Below, piece after piece: positions 40,109-49,084 of a stretch of 64,000 nucleotides of DNA. The notes below the pieces were generated by a model. That model ran no database searches and was not told the origin of the DNA. It worked only from the letters and a program-made list of their open reading frames with translations. Position 1 is the stretch's first letter. The number at the start of each line of letters is the position of its first letter. The stretch lies in the NCBI GenBank assembly GCA_025050535.1, contig JALBVF010000010.1:1-64000 (forward strand). Reading direction: 5' to 3'. Position numbers and translations under genes: made by a program. Origin of the DNA: Candidatus Protistibacter heckmannii. GTDB lineage: Bacteria; Pseudomonadota; Gammaproteobacteria; Burkholderiales; Burkholderiaceae.

Positions 40109-40423
40109 CGACCACGCCCGGGTCGACGCCTTCGCAGGCCTTTCTGCTGCGGGCGGTGCTGGGTCAGCCGGGGATGCCGCAGTGGGAGCAGGCCCAGGAG
40201 ATGGCGATTTAGCGGCCGACGGCCACGCATTCGCTCGATGGCATGAAGGGGGAAGGGTTTGGTGGAGAGCTGCGATTCGGAGCGCGAGCGCCTGGACGCC
40301 AAGACCATGACCTGGCTGATGAGGCTGGGTGTGAAGGCGCAGAAATTCCTCGAGTTGAAAAGCAAGTTGACCCTGGTGGGCGCGGGCCGCGCCAAGACCG
40401 GAAAGACAAAAATGGAGGTCTGA
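40109..40423 (+). pseudogene. remnant upstream of cydA, possibly GbsR/MarR-like regulator 3' end
   Basis: The last 45 codons read ERLDAKTMTWLMRLGVKAQ then KFLELKSKL to a TGA at 40421, similar to the C-terminal helices of GbsR-type regulators (TLMKLMKLGAKVQKFL). Upstream another frame holds QAFLLRAVLGQPGMPQWEQ followed by TAG at 40210. So this is a broken gene, with only its 3' end recognisable. Its tail carries the GGAGG ribosome site of cydA and its stop is one base from the cydA ATG, so it was translationally coupled to cydAB. Confidence 0.45.
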
Positions 40424-40424
40424 T

Positions 40425-41837
40425 ATGGAAGCGCATCTCTCTGATCCGCTGCTGCTCGCGCGAATCCAGTTCGCCGCGAACATCAGCTTCCACGTCCTCT
40501 TCCCGATGATCTCGATCTCGCTGGGCTGGGTGCTGCTCTACTTCAAGATCCGTCACAACCGTAGCGGCGAGGCGCTCTGGGCTGACGCCTATCAGTTTTG
40601 GGTCAAGGTCTTCGCGCTGTCCTTCGCGCTGGGCGTGGTCTCGGGCGTAACGATGAGCTTCCAGTTCGGCACCAATTGGCCGGGCTATATGCGCACGGTG
40701 GGTAATATCGCCGGGCCGCTGCTGGCCTACGAGGTGCTCACCGCCTTCTTCCTGGAGGCGGGTTTTCTGGGGATCATGCTCTTCGGCGGCAAGCGCGTGT
40801 CGCGCCGCGTGCACACGCTGGCGACCTTCCTGGTGGCGGGCGGCACGACGCTGTCGGCCTTCTGGATCCTCGCGCTCAATTCCTGGATGCAGACGCCGGC
40901 GGGCTTCAAGATGGTGGACGGAAAGGCCCATGCGACGGACTGGCTGGCGATCCTCTTCAATCCTTCGATGCCTTACCGCGTGGTGCACATGCTGCTGGCC
41001 TCGGCGCTGACGGTGGCCTTCCTGATGGCGGGCGTCGCGGCCTACCGCTGGCTGCGCGGCGACCGCAAGGCGGATGTGGTGGTGACGCTGCGCACGGGGG
41101 TGCTTCTGGCGGCGGCGCTGATCCCGCTGCAGATTCTCGCGGGTGATGCGCATGGATTGAACACGCTCGAGCATCAGCCGGCGAAGATCGCGGCGATGGA
41201 GGGTGTGTGGCGCACGGAGAAGGGCGCGCCGCTGCTGCTCTTCGCCTGGCCCGACACGCAGGCCAAGGAAAACCGCTACGCCCTGGGCCTGCCCAAGGGT
41301 GCGAGCCTAATCCTGCGCCGCGACCCCGAGGGTGAGATCAAGGGCTTGAATGAATTCGGCGACAAGCATCCGCCCGTTTCGCCGCTGTTCTTCGGCTTCC
41401 GGCTGATGGTGGGCATGGGCATGCTGATGCTCTTCGCCTCCTGGCTGGCGGCATGGCGCATCAAGCCTTGGCGCGCCGGCGCGGGCACGCCCGAGGGCGT
41501 CGCGGCGCTGGGCGTGTGGCCGGCGCGGCTGCTGCTGGCAATGACCTTCTCGGGCTGGGTGGCGACGCTGGCCGGCTGGTACGTGACCGAAATCGGCCGC
41601 CATCCCTGGCTGGTCTACGGCGTGCTGACCACGGCGCAGGCCGCCTCCGATCATGCGGCGGGTACGGTGGCTTCGTCGCTGGCGATGTATCTGCTGCTCT
41701 ATCTGGGGCTGATCCTGTCCTACGTCAGTGTGATCTTCCTGCTGGCGCGTAAGGCCGGTAAAGGGGAGGTCGGCGATGTGGGCCGTGGCATGATGCCCGG
41801 CGAACTGCAAGCCACCCAAGGAGCGCACCATGTCTGA
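40425..41837 (+). CDS. cydA: cytochrome bd-type quinol oxidase subunit I (cyanide-insensitive type)
   Basis: 470-aa inner-membrane subunit carrying haems b558, b595 and d; oxidises quinol and reduces O2. The first helix ARIQFAANISFHVLFP holds the conserved His near residue 20; the Q-loop region GDAHGLNTLEHQPAKIAAMEG has the GDxHG motif and is short, as in the CIO subgroup of bd oxidases. Nine or so helices. ATG 40425 follows GGAGGTCTGAT. It overlaps cydB by 8 bp. Intact. Confidence 0.93.
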   Translation: MEAHLSDPLLLARIQFAANISFHVLFPMISISLGWVLLYFKIRHNRSGEALWADAYQFWVKVFALSFALGVVSGVTMSFQFGTNWPGYMRTVGNIAGPLLAYEVLTAFFLEAGFLGIMLFGGKRVSRRVHTLATFLVAGGTTLSAFWILALNSWMQTPAGFKMVDGKAHATDWLAILFNPSMPYRVVHMLLASALTVAFLMAGVAAYRWLRGDRKADVVVTLRTGVLLAAALIPLQILAGDAHGLNTLEHQPAKIAAMEGVWRTEKGAPLLLFAWPDTQAKENRYALGLPKGASLILRRDPEGEIKGLNEFGDKHPPVSPLFFGFRLMVGMGMLMLFASWLAAWRIKPWRAGAGTPEGVAALGVWPARLLLAMTFSGWVATLAGWYVTEIGRHPWLVYGVLTTAQAASDHAAGTVASSLAMYLLLYLGLILSYVSVIFLLARKAGKGEVGDVGRGMMPGELQATQGAHHV

Positions 41838-42864
41838 GCTGATTCCCGATCTGAGCCAGCCGCAGGGCTGGCTGCCGCTGGTCTTCCTGATCCTGATGGG
41901 CCTGTCGATGGCGATCTACGTGGTGCTCGACGGCTTCGACCTGGGCGTGGGCATCCTGCTGCGCAACGCGGAGGGCGCCGACAAGGACGTGATGATTTCC
42001 TCCATCGGCCCCTTCTGGGACGCCAACGAGACCTGGTTGGTGCTGGGCGTGGGCCTGCTGCTGGTGGCCTTTCCTGAGGCGCATGGCGTGATCCTAGGTG
42101 AGCTGTATCTGCCGGTGGCGGCGATGCTCGCGGGGCTGATCCTGCGCGGCGTGGCCTTCGACTTCCGCGTCAAGGCGCAGAACAGCCACAAGGCGGCGTG
42201 GAATACAGCCTTCTGGGCTGGCTCGGTGCTGGCGGCCTTTGCGCAGGGGATGATGCTCGGGCTGTATGTGGCAGGCTTCGGGCGTACGCCGGGGCATATC
42301 GCCTTCGCGCTCTTCACGGGGCTGTGCCTGGTGGCGGCCTATGCGCTGCTGGGCGCGACCTGGCTGCTGCTCAAGACTTCGGGCGAGCTGCAGCGGCATG
42401 CGGCGGCCTGGGCGCTGCGCAGCCTGCTGTTCTGCGCGCTCGGGGTGGCGGCGGTGTCGGTGGCCACGCCCATGGTGAGCAGCACGATCTTCGAGAAATG
42501 GTTTTCCTTTCCCAACGTGCTGATGCTCGCGCCGGTGCCGCTGATGACGGCGGGGCTGTTCGTCTTCATCTGGGTGGTGCTAAAGTGGTTGCCGCCGCGG
42601 CTGGCGGCGGGCAATCAGTCCTGGTGCTGGGCGCCGTTCGCGGCGAGCGTGGGGATCTTCGTGCTGGCCTTCAACGGGCTGGCCTACAGCCTGTTCCCGT
42701 ATCTGCTGATCGACCGGCTGACGATCTGGGAGGCGGCGAGCTCTCCGGATTCGCTGATGGTGATCTTCGTCGGCGCGGTGGTGGTGCTGCCGGCGATCGC
42801 CGGCTACACGGTGTATTCGTACATGGTCTTCCGCGGCAAGACGCGAGAGCTGAGCTACGGCTGA
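41830..42864 (+). CDS. cydB: cytochrome bd-type quinol oxidase subunit II
   Basis: 344-aa partner of CydA with about eight helices. N-terminal hallmark YVVLDGFDLGVGILL, then GPFWDANETWLVLGVGLLLVAFP and LRGVAFDFR, all conserved in CydB/CioB. The start codon lies within the end of cydA. No small cydX-like frame is evident after it; a terminator follows at 42905. Intact. Confidence 0.93.
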   Translation: MSELIPDLSQPQGWLPLVFLILMGLSMAIYVVLDGFDLGVGILLRNAEGADKDVMISSIGPFWDANETWLVLGVGLLLVAFPEAHGVILGELYLPVAAMLAGLILRGVAFDFRVKAQNSHKAAWNTAFWAGSVLAAFAQGMMLGLYVAGFGRTPGHIAFALFTGLCLVAAYALLGATWLLLKTSGELQRHAAAWALRSLLFCALGVAAVSVATPMVSSTIFEKWFSFPNVLMLAPVPLMTAGLFVFIWVVLKWLPPRLAAGNQSWCWAPFAASVGIFVLAFNGLAYSLFPYLLIDRLTIWEAASSPDSLMVIFVGAVVVLPAIAGYTVYSYMVFRGKTRELSYG

Positions 42865-42904
42865 GCGATCCGAGCCTGTGCCAGGGTCAGGGCCGGCGCA
42901 TGAC

Positions 42905-42931
42905 GAAAAGCCCGCGCGAGCGGGCTTTTTT
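42905..42931 (+). terminator. terminator of cydAB
   Basis: AAGCCCGC / GCGGGCTT stem with GCGA loop and a following T6 run, 40 bp after the cydB stop. Confidence 0.9.
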
Positions 42932-42950
42932 CATCGGCGCTGACTTCCGT

Positions 42951-43319
42951 TCAGAAGTTGCGGTTGGGCAGCAGCCACTTGTCGATGGGCTGATTGCCCG
43001 CGTAGATGGTCATAGCGAAGGGTACACTGAAGATCTGCGCGATCGCGCGATCGCGCTCACGGTTTCCTGCTCGGTGCCGTAGCTGGTGGTGCGGGAGTGT
43101 TAATAAGGAGTCGACTGCATGGGCGCCTGCGGATAGTGGCTCAGATCGAACCAGAATGGCCTGTCGTTGGCGGGCCGTGCACAGCTTCAATATCTTGACC
43201 TGCATGCTCGGGAAAAAGGTGTTTGAACCTACGTTGAAGCTGAGTCTGAGAATGCGAACCAGCTCGAAGCCGTCGTGGATCCGCATGTCCTTGCCGATAT
43301 CTTCGTAGAGCTTATCCAT
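42951..43319 (-). pseudogene. decaying gene of unknown function
   Basis: Open for 122 codons (MDKLYEDIGKDMRIHDGFEL...NQPIDKWLLPNRNF), but the middle third appears out of frame: another frame there reads LSHYPQAPMQSTPY and SYGTEQETVSAIA, more natural than the Arg/His-rich reading. So it seems to be a gene with two compensating indels and a TAA in the second frame. No family recognised. AT-rich sequence precedes it. Confidence 0.35.
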
Positions 43320-43432
43320 ACCTGTTCCACGTTTCTGTTATGAAATTTATTATCAATTCCCAAAGACGCGAAAATTCTAGCGTAAGGATGCTTCCCATAC
43401 GCTAGTTTTGCTGCGGCACGGATAAAGTTTTT

Positions 43433-43903
43433 TCAGCGGTGCCAGCGATGGCCCCAGCCGCCGCGCCAGCCGAAACCGATGCCAACGGCGACCGGCCAGA
43501 GGGGCGGTAGTACGGATAGTAGGGATAGGACTCGACGTAGACCAGCTGCGGGTAGACCACGTCCACTGGGGCCGAGACCACGGTCTGGACCGGCTGGACG
43601 GTGGTGATGGACTGCACCGGCTGGACGGGCTGGACCGCTGCGACCGGTTGCACGGGGATGGGAGTGGCGGATGCGGCAGGGGCGCCGGTCTAGATCATCA
43701 CCCGGCTGCCAGGGTCGCTGGGCATCAGCACGGTGTAGGTCTGGCCCTGGTAGGAATAGGTGACCTGATAGCCGGCCAGGCGGGACTGGCCGGCCACTGG
43801 GTGTTCCACCACGGTGGGCTTGGACAGCACCGGGGCGTATTCCTGGTGCGCTGGCGGCGCCTGCCGCGCTCAGCAGCAGGGCGATAACGATGGTCTTCTT
43901 CAT
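43433..43903 (-). pseudogene. small surface protein (17-kDa antigen/glycine-zipper-like), multiply broken
   Basis: Signal peptide MKKTIVIALLLSAAGAAS from ATG 43903, then a shifted frame gives VAGQSRLAGYQVTYSYQGQTYTVLMPSDPGSR, like the GYxVTYxYxGxxYTxxLPYDPG end of small outer-membrane 17-kDa-type proteins. TAG at 43690-43692 follows RVMI. A Val/Gln/Pro-rich linker (PVQPVAAVQPVQPVQ) leads to YVESYPYYPYY and a Gly/Trp/His-rich tail (GWRGGWGHRWHR) in the first frame again. At least two indels and one stop. Probable periplasmic or outer-membrane protein. Confidence 0.5.
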
Positions 43904-43919
43904 GTCGTGCTCCTTGTGC

Positions 43920-44160
43920 CGGGCCGGCTCTTATCTGGATCGTGGATGCTTATTTTGCTCCTCCGGCCGCTCTGCGGCCATTGCCATTGGCACGGGGGCA
44001 GGCGTATTTTCTTCCAAATATTGGGGCTCATTTTTATAGAAAAGTGCTTGCATCCTGGATTTAGTTTTTTACTATTTTTATCGTATTTAGCAAATATATC
44101 GATTTTTCCGATGCCATCCGCTCGGCCGAACCGGGATCAAATAAAAAAAGGGGGGGCATC
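43920..44160. other. AT-rich intergenic region
   Basis: About 240 bp with clearly lower GC than the surroundings, between divergent genes. It probably contains promoters for both, but no clear box pair can be assigned. It ends with an A7G7 run just before the chemoreceptor start, which gives an unusually G-rich ribosome site. Confidence 0.4.
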
Positions 44161-45703
44161 ATGAAACTCGGACTGTTGGGCAAGATTCTCTTGGTGGTGA
44201 CGGCCGCGGTGGCCATGTGCCTGGTGATCAGCACGCTGCGCACGCAACGCACGCTGCGCAAGTATCAGCGCGTCGCCGAGGTCAATTTCCCCAACATCAG
44301 TTCCCTGGGCGCGATGGAGCTGGCAGGCGAGAAGGTCTCGTCCGCGACCAATCTGCTGATCGATGCCCCGACCACCGCCGAGGACACCGCCAACGCCAGC
44401 CGCCTGATCGACGCGGCGGTCAAGCAGTTCGACGCCAATGCCAAGGACTACGAAAGCCTGCACTTCGTGGACGGGAGGAAGCGGCCTGGACCAAGTTCAG
44501 GGGAGGCTTCTGGAAGGACTATCTCGCCAACGCGCGCAAGATCGTCGCCCTCTCGGGCGCCGGCAAGGCCGAGGACCGTGCCGCGCACGACAAATTCATG
44601 CACGGCGACTGGGCCAAGATGGTGGACGGCAAGGACGCCGCCTTCGGATCCGTGACCCGCTTCAAGAAGGAAGACGCGCGCATGGTCAACGAATCGGCCA
44701 AGTCCGAGGCCGCCATGCTCGCCTGGCTGGTGCCCACGCTGCGGGCCTCGGCCGGCGCGCTGGCCCTGCTCCTGGGCTTCGTGATGGCCCGCTCCATGGT
44801 CAAGGGCCTGAACCGCATCGCCAGCACCATGGCGCTGTCGAGCATGCAGGTCGGCGGCGCGAGCCAGGAGCTGGCCTCCGCCAGCCAGATGATTTCCGAT
44901 AGCGCCACCGAAGGCGCGGCCTCGCTCGAGCAGACTATGTCCACGATGGACGAGCTGAGCGCCACCGTCAAGAACAACGCCGAGAGCGCCAACGAGGCTT
45001 CCACGTTGTCGCAGGAAAGCCGCGGCCTCCGTGGTGCAGAGCAATGAAGAGATCGGCCGCCTGATCGACGCCATGGCCAGCATCGCGCAAAGCTCCAAGC
45101 GCATCGAGGAAATCATCAGCGTCATCGATGGCGTCGCCTTCCAGACCAATCTGCTGGCGCTGAACGCCAGCCGTGGAAGAGGCGCGCGCCGGCGAGCAGG
45201 GCAAGGGCTTCTCGGTGGTGGCCTCCGAAGTGCGCAACCTGGCGCAGAAGAGCGCCCTGGCCGCCAAGGACATCGCCGACCTGATCAAGAACTGCGTCGC
45301 CAAGACCGAACACGCCTCGCGCATCGTCGATCAGAGCGGCGAATCGATGAAGGTGATCGTGGATTCGGTGAAGAAGGTCTCGGGCCTGAACGAAGAGATC
45401 GCCCTGGCCAGCCGCCAGCAGTCCGAAGGCATCAACGAAATCAGCAATGCCCTGAGCCAGCTCGACCAGGTCACCCAGAGCAACGCCGCTTCCGCCGAAC
45501 AGGCCGCGGCCTCGTCCGAAGAAATGAACGGCCAGGCCCAGCTGCTCCAGGAGATGGTCGAGGAGCTCAACCAGATGGTCACCGGTCGGCGCCGCGGTCA
45601 TCTTGGTCTGGTGGCCGCCTCGCGCGAAATCGGCCAGAAGCAGCTCGAAACCCATCATCCGAAGTTCCGCCTGCTGTCCGACTCGAAGGACAGAGCGGCC
45701 TGA
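44161..45703 (+). pseudogene. methyl-accepting chemotaxis protein, at least three frameshifts
   Basis: N-terminal transmembrane helix (GKILLVVTAAVAMCLVIST), a four-helix-bundle sensor with NFPNISSLGAMELAGEK, second helix (GALALLLGFVMARSMV), then the signalling domain. The hairpin tip FQTNLLALNA, then VEEARAGEQGKGFSVVASEVRNLAQ are in different frames. Breaks lie at about 44475, 45022 and 45175, each a single-base indel. All domains are recognisable in order, so it was a full-length receptor (about 510 aa) until recently. Confidence 0.88.
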
Positions 45704-45794
45704 AATCCGGGGCCGCTGGGGCTGGCGCTCCGCGCGGCTTTCCTGCGCCAGCCGCTGCGCCGTCCGGCGCCTCGGTCCGCACCACCGCTTTCTG

Positions 45795-45805
45795 CCCCCC
45801 CCCCC
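45795..45805 (+). repeat. homopolymer C11 tract
   Basis: Eleven consecutive C residues about 90 bp after the chemoreceptor stop. No gene is read through it. Such tracts slip easily in replication and in sequencing. Confidence 0.85.
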
Positions 45806-45901
45806 TGCCGCGTCGGGCCGCCCGCTCCCCCTGGGTCTGGTCCGACATGCCGGCGGGGTTTTTCATGGTGGCGCTTGCATGAATGCCCGCTATCGAAAAA
45901 A

Positions 45902-45920
45902 ATGAGAATTGTTATCATTC
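45902..45920 (+). promoter_or_regulatory. Fur-box-like operator before bfd
   Basis: GAGAATTGTTATCATTC matches most positions of the Fur consensus (GATAATGATAATCATTATC), lying 19 bp before the bfd start. Suggests iron repression of bfd, as in many proteobacteria. Confidence 0.7.
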
Positions 45921-45938
45921 AATGCAGCGGCGCGTCAT

Positions 45939-46130
45939 ATGTACATCTGCATCTGCAACGGAGTTTCCGAGAAAGCTATTCACGCTGAAGTGGCGGACGG
46001 CGCACGGACCTATGCGGACCTGCAGGCGCGCACCGGCGTGGGAACCTGCTGCGGCCAGTGCACGGGCTGCGCCTGCGACACCTTGGCCGACGCGCTGGCC
46101 GTGCAAGGCCAGCCCTGCTATCTGGAATAA
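45939..46130 (+). CDS. bfd: bacterioferritin-associated ferredoxin Bfd
   Basis: 63-aa [2Fe-2S] protein that reduces bacterioferritin iron for release. MYICICNGVSE holds the C-x-C pair (Cys4, Cys6) and GTCCGQCTGCAC the second pair of ligands. ATG 45939 is chosen because the cluster-binding residues start right there. Lies convergent with the two bacterioferritin genes, separated by a bidirectional-looking terminator. Intact. Confidence 0.92.
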   Translation: MYICICNGVSEKAIHAEVADGARTYADLQARTGVGTCCGQCTGCACDTLADALAVQGQPCYLE

Positions 46131-46199
46131 ACGCTGGCGGTGGCCTGAGCCAAGGCTCGTCCGGCCCGAACGCACGGAACACCGCTCCTTCGGGAGCCG

Positions 46200-46226
46200 A
46201 AAAAAGCCCCGTCAGGGGCTTTTTTC
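46200..46226. terminator. terminator between bfd and bfr genes
   Basis: A6-AGCCCC-GTCA-GGGGCT-T6 hairpin with A-run left and T-run right; usable from both directions between convergent bfd and bfr. Confidence 0.9.
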
Positions 46227-46270
46227 ATGCCCATCGCGGGGCCGTTTCCTGGCGGCGTCCGATGCCGCTC

Positions 46271-46741
46271 TCAGCCGGCCTGCGACTGCAGATAGTTCTC
46301 CAGCCCCAGGGCCTTGATCAGGCAGAGCTGCTGCTCGAGCCAATGCGCGTGGTCGCTCTCGGTGTCGTGCAGCAGTTCCAGCAGGGTTTCGCGCGTGACG
46401 TAGTCCTGCTCGGACTCACACAGCTTGATCGCGTCCTTGAGCGCGCCGGCCACTTCATATTCCGTGTCCAGATCGTTCTCGAGCATCGCCGGCACGCTCG
46501 CGCCGATGCGCAGCATGGTGCGCGTGGCCGCGTCGGGCGTGCCTTCGAGGAAGAGGATGCGTTCGATCAGCTTGATGCTGTGGCCGATCTCGTCCTGGCG
46601 TTCGTGGTCGATGCGCTCGTAGAGCTTGTGATAGCCCCAGTTGCGGTACATCTGACTGTGCACGAAGTATTGGTCGATCGAGGCGAGCTCTGCCGCCAGG
46701 AGGTGGTTGAGCGCGTCGATGATGGATGGCTTGCCTTGCAT
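46271..46741 (-). CDS. bfr: bacterioferritin subunit with ferroxidase centre, no haem Met
   Basis: 156-aa four-helix-bundle iron-storage subunit. Ferroxidase ligands are present: Glu18, Glu51, His54, Glu94, and Glu128/His131 (numbering one off from E. coli after residue 127). Position 52, the haem-ligating Met of bacterioferritin, is Ile (DEIGH). So this subunit should oxidise Fe(II) but not bind haem. It follows the other bfr gene by 26 bp in the same direction, suggesting one transcript and a mixed 24-mer. AAGGAA precedes the start. Intact. Confidence 0.9.
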   Translation of the reverse strand: MQGKPSIIDALNHLLAAELASIDQYFVHSQMYRNWGYHKLYERIDHERQDEIGHSIKLIERILFLEGTPDAATRTMLRIGASVPAMLENDLDTEYEVAGALKDAIKLCESEQDYVTRETLLELLHDTESDHAHWLEQQLCLIKALGLENYLQSQAG

Positions 46742-46767
46742 GATGGGTTCCTTGCTGGGTCGTGCGC

Positions 46768-47250
46768 TCAGTCGCCATCGGACTCGCCGAGCTGCGATTG
46801 CAGGTAGTTGGGCATGCCCAGATCCTTCTGCAGGGTTTGCTGCGTCTCGAGCCAGTCGAGATACTCCTCGTCTTCTTCCAGGATCTCGGTGAGCAGTTCG
46901 CGCGAGATGAAGTCCTTGTGCTGCTCGGTGAGCAGCACCGCCTCGCGCAGCGCGGCGACGTGGCCGGTCACGAGCTTGAGGTCGCAGCCGAGAATCTCCA
47001 CCGGCTCCTCGCCGATCAGCAGCTTATCCAGGCTCTGCAGATTTGGCAGGCCTTCGAGGAAGAGGATGCGTTCGATGAGTTTGTCGGCGCGCTTCATCGC
47101 ACGGATGGACTCGCGATAGACGCGGCCGTTGAGCGCCTCGTAGCCCCAGTTTCGGTACATGCGCGCATGCAGGAAATACTGGTTGATGGCAACGAGCTCG
47201 TTGCCCAGCACCGCATTGAGGGCTTGCGTGATTTGTTTGTCGCCTTTCAT
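46768..47250 (-). CDS. bfr: bacterioferritin subunit with haem Met but degenerate ferroxidase site
   Basis: 160 aa from ATG 47250 (MKGDKQITQALN), preceded by GAAGGAGGC. Met52 (AMKRAD) is retained for haem. Ferroxidase ligands are mostly replaced: Glu51 to Ala, His54 to Arg, Glu94 to Val, Glu127 to Asp, His130 to Tyr; Glu18 remains. The subunit should therefore bind haem but lack ferroxidase activity, the opposite of its neighbour. First gene of the pair. Open reading frame intact. Confidence 0.9.
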   Translation of the reverse strand: MKGDKQITQALNAVLGNELVAINQYFLHARMYRNWGYEALNGRVYRESIRAMKRADKLIERILFLEGLPNLQSLDKLLIGEEPVEILGCDLKLVTGHVAALREAVLLTEQHKDFISRELLTEILEEDEEYLDWLETQQTLQKDLGMPNYLQSQLGESDGD

Positions 47251-47351
47251 GACGCCTCCTTCGCGGCTTGAAAACATGGCGCTATTGTAGATCGGCGCGC
47301 CGCTGAAAAAACGTCTTGGGGCGAAAAGTAATCCTTTAAATTCAATGGCTT

Positions 47352-47370
47352 GAATGAATAAAAATCATTC
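47352..47370. promoter_or_regulatory. inverted repeat GAATGA-N7-TCATTC upstream of bfr pair
   Basis: Perfect 6-bp inverted repeat with a 7-bp A-rich spacer, 102 bp before the bfr start, in an AT-rich patch. The half-sites resemble Fur half-sites; it could be an operator for bfr or for sequence to the right. Confidence 0.4.
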
Positions 47371-47427
47371 GCAGACTTATTCGCGCGCAGGCGTCGCGAC
47401 AGGCGCCGCGACGGGAGCCGACGGCTC

Positions 47428-48505
47428 TTACCTCAATGCGCTGGCCGCCTCGGCGGACAGGCGTGCGCGCTGCGCATAGTCGCGTGCGGCGTCCTGGCGG
47501 CCCTGCTTCCTGGCGAGGGCTTCGAGGCGCAGCAGGTCTTCGGCCACGCGCTGCGGCAGGTTGATCTTCTTGTCGAGCGCGAGCGCCTGGAGGTAGGCCT
47601 GTTCGGACTGTGCCGGATCACCGGCGGCGGCGAGCGCGTCGCCGAGCATGCGCTGCGCGTTGGCCGTGTCGCGCTCGGAGAGGCCGGGCTGGGCCAGCGC
47701 CGTCAGCGCGCCCTCGCCGAGCACGCCGCGCGCTTCATGCAGCGTGGGCCGCAGTTCGCGCTACACCGTGGCGACCAGTCCGCTCGAGGTCTCCACCTTC
47801 TGCGCGATGCTCACCGACGCGTTCTTGATTTGCTCGAGCGAGGCGGCCACCTGGGCGAGGCTCGCGTCGATGCGGCGGTCGTTGATGCGGTTGTCCAGCG
47901 AGGCGAGGATGTGGTTGGTCTTGTCCAGCGCGTCCTGGGTGTAGCCGAGCAGTTGGTCCACGCCGTGCGGACCGCTGGCGAGCTGGCCGGTGATCTTGGC
48001 GAGGTTGTTGAGCAGCGGGCCAACCTTGGCGATCAGGTCCTTGAGCGTGTCGGTGGCGGAGCCCGGGCGGTTCAGCGCGATCTGCGCGCTGTCGGCCAGC
48101 GGCGTGCCGCCGGCCGACAGCGCACGACCTCGATTTCGCTGGAGATGAGGTTCTCCTTGCTCACGCGCAGCTCGGATTCGGTGGTGAGGAACTGGCGGTG
48201 CTTGGCGAGCACTTCGATCTCGCCGCTGATCGCGCCGTCGCAGCCCAGCTCCACGCGCTCGAGCGTGCCGACGCGAAAGCCCGCGAGCATCACGGCCATG
48301 CCCCTGTGCAGGCCCACGCCCGATTCGGTCTGGAAGAGCAGGTGCAGCTTCTCCTCGAACAGGCCATAGCGCTTGGCGAGCATCAGGCCCAGGAGCAGCA
48401 GAACGAGCACGGTGAGCCCGGTTGCCAGGAAGAAGCCGCCGTGTTTGCGCAGGGTTTGCGTCGCTATGTCGTCTACCGCAACAGATAAAAGAGATACGAA
48501 TCCAG
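47428..48505 (-). pseudogene. MCE (MlaD-like) domain protein, frameshift and TAG
   Basis: N-terminal helix (FFLATGLTVLVLLLLGLMLA) then an MCE domain: FQTESGVGLHRGMAVMLAGFRVGTLERVEL. A frameshift at about 48125 precedes a coiled region with LNNLAKITGQLASG and TQDALDKTNHILASLDNRI, typical of substrate-binding subunits of Mla-type lipid transporters. TAG at 47761-47763 (VATV*RELRPTL) precedes a C-terminal tail with a TPR-like repeat (AQRMLGDALAAAGDPAQSEQ) ending at 47428. No clear start codon. Located downstream of MlaE-like fragments, as in Mla operons. Confidence 0.7.
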
Positions 48506-49066
48506 TCCTTCGATCGCAAGCAGCCCGGCCCCGTCCAGCAACAGCGCGCGGATCTGTGCGCGGCTCTCGGGACCGGCCATCACGATCAGCTCCAACTGCG
48601 AGATCCAGCCCAGCCACACGCCCTGCACCGCCACGCGCAGGAGGGCGCGCTCCAGGTGAGCGAACTCGTAGCGGCGCAGCACCTCTTCCACCAGCGCCGG
48701 CCCGTAGGTCGTGACACCCGCGCTCTCCCCCGAGAGGAAACCCGCCAGCGCCGCTAGCGCGAACACGCAGTAGCACAGCCGCGAGGCCCAGACCCGGGCG
48801 GCTCGGCGTGCGTCACCATCAGGAAACGGTGCGACACCACCATCGTTAAGGCTATGATAATGCCCACGCTGATGCTGGCGAATTTCCCGAATAATACATT
48901 GAATATGAGAATCGAAATCAATTCGATATTGCCGGGCAACAGACGCAATAATTCGTAGCCGAACAACAGCCCAACGAAGAAGCCGAGGAAAATGCTAATT
49001 CCCAGACTGCGCCGCAATATCAGCTTCGCTTCGACGGCGATGGAGTCCGGGAAAGTATGATTCATC
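48473..49066 (-). pseudogene. possible divergent MlaE-like permease, broken
   Basis: ATG 49066 (MNHTFPDSIAVEAK) begins a frame with ISIFLGFFVGLLFGYELLR and GKFASISVGIIIALTMV, similar in pattern to the first helices of MlaE permeases (LGMVLALQ..., RELGP...). It ends near 48760; an overlapping frame (FALAALAGFLSGESAGVTTYG to SYLFYLLR) continues to TAG at 48473. An MCE-domain gene follows directly, the usual Mla order. A central part seems deleted. The 49066 end is AT-rich. Assignment rests on pattern and context only. Confidence 0.4.
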
Positions 49067-49084
49067 GTGTACTGGAGTGAATCA

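Noticed and set aside
40104-40310. Small Gly/Ala-rich frame before cydA
   Set aside because: Composition is of an off-frame reading; the better reading is the regulator remnant in other frames.
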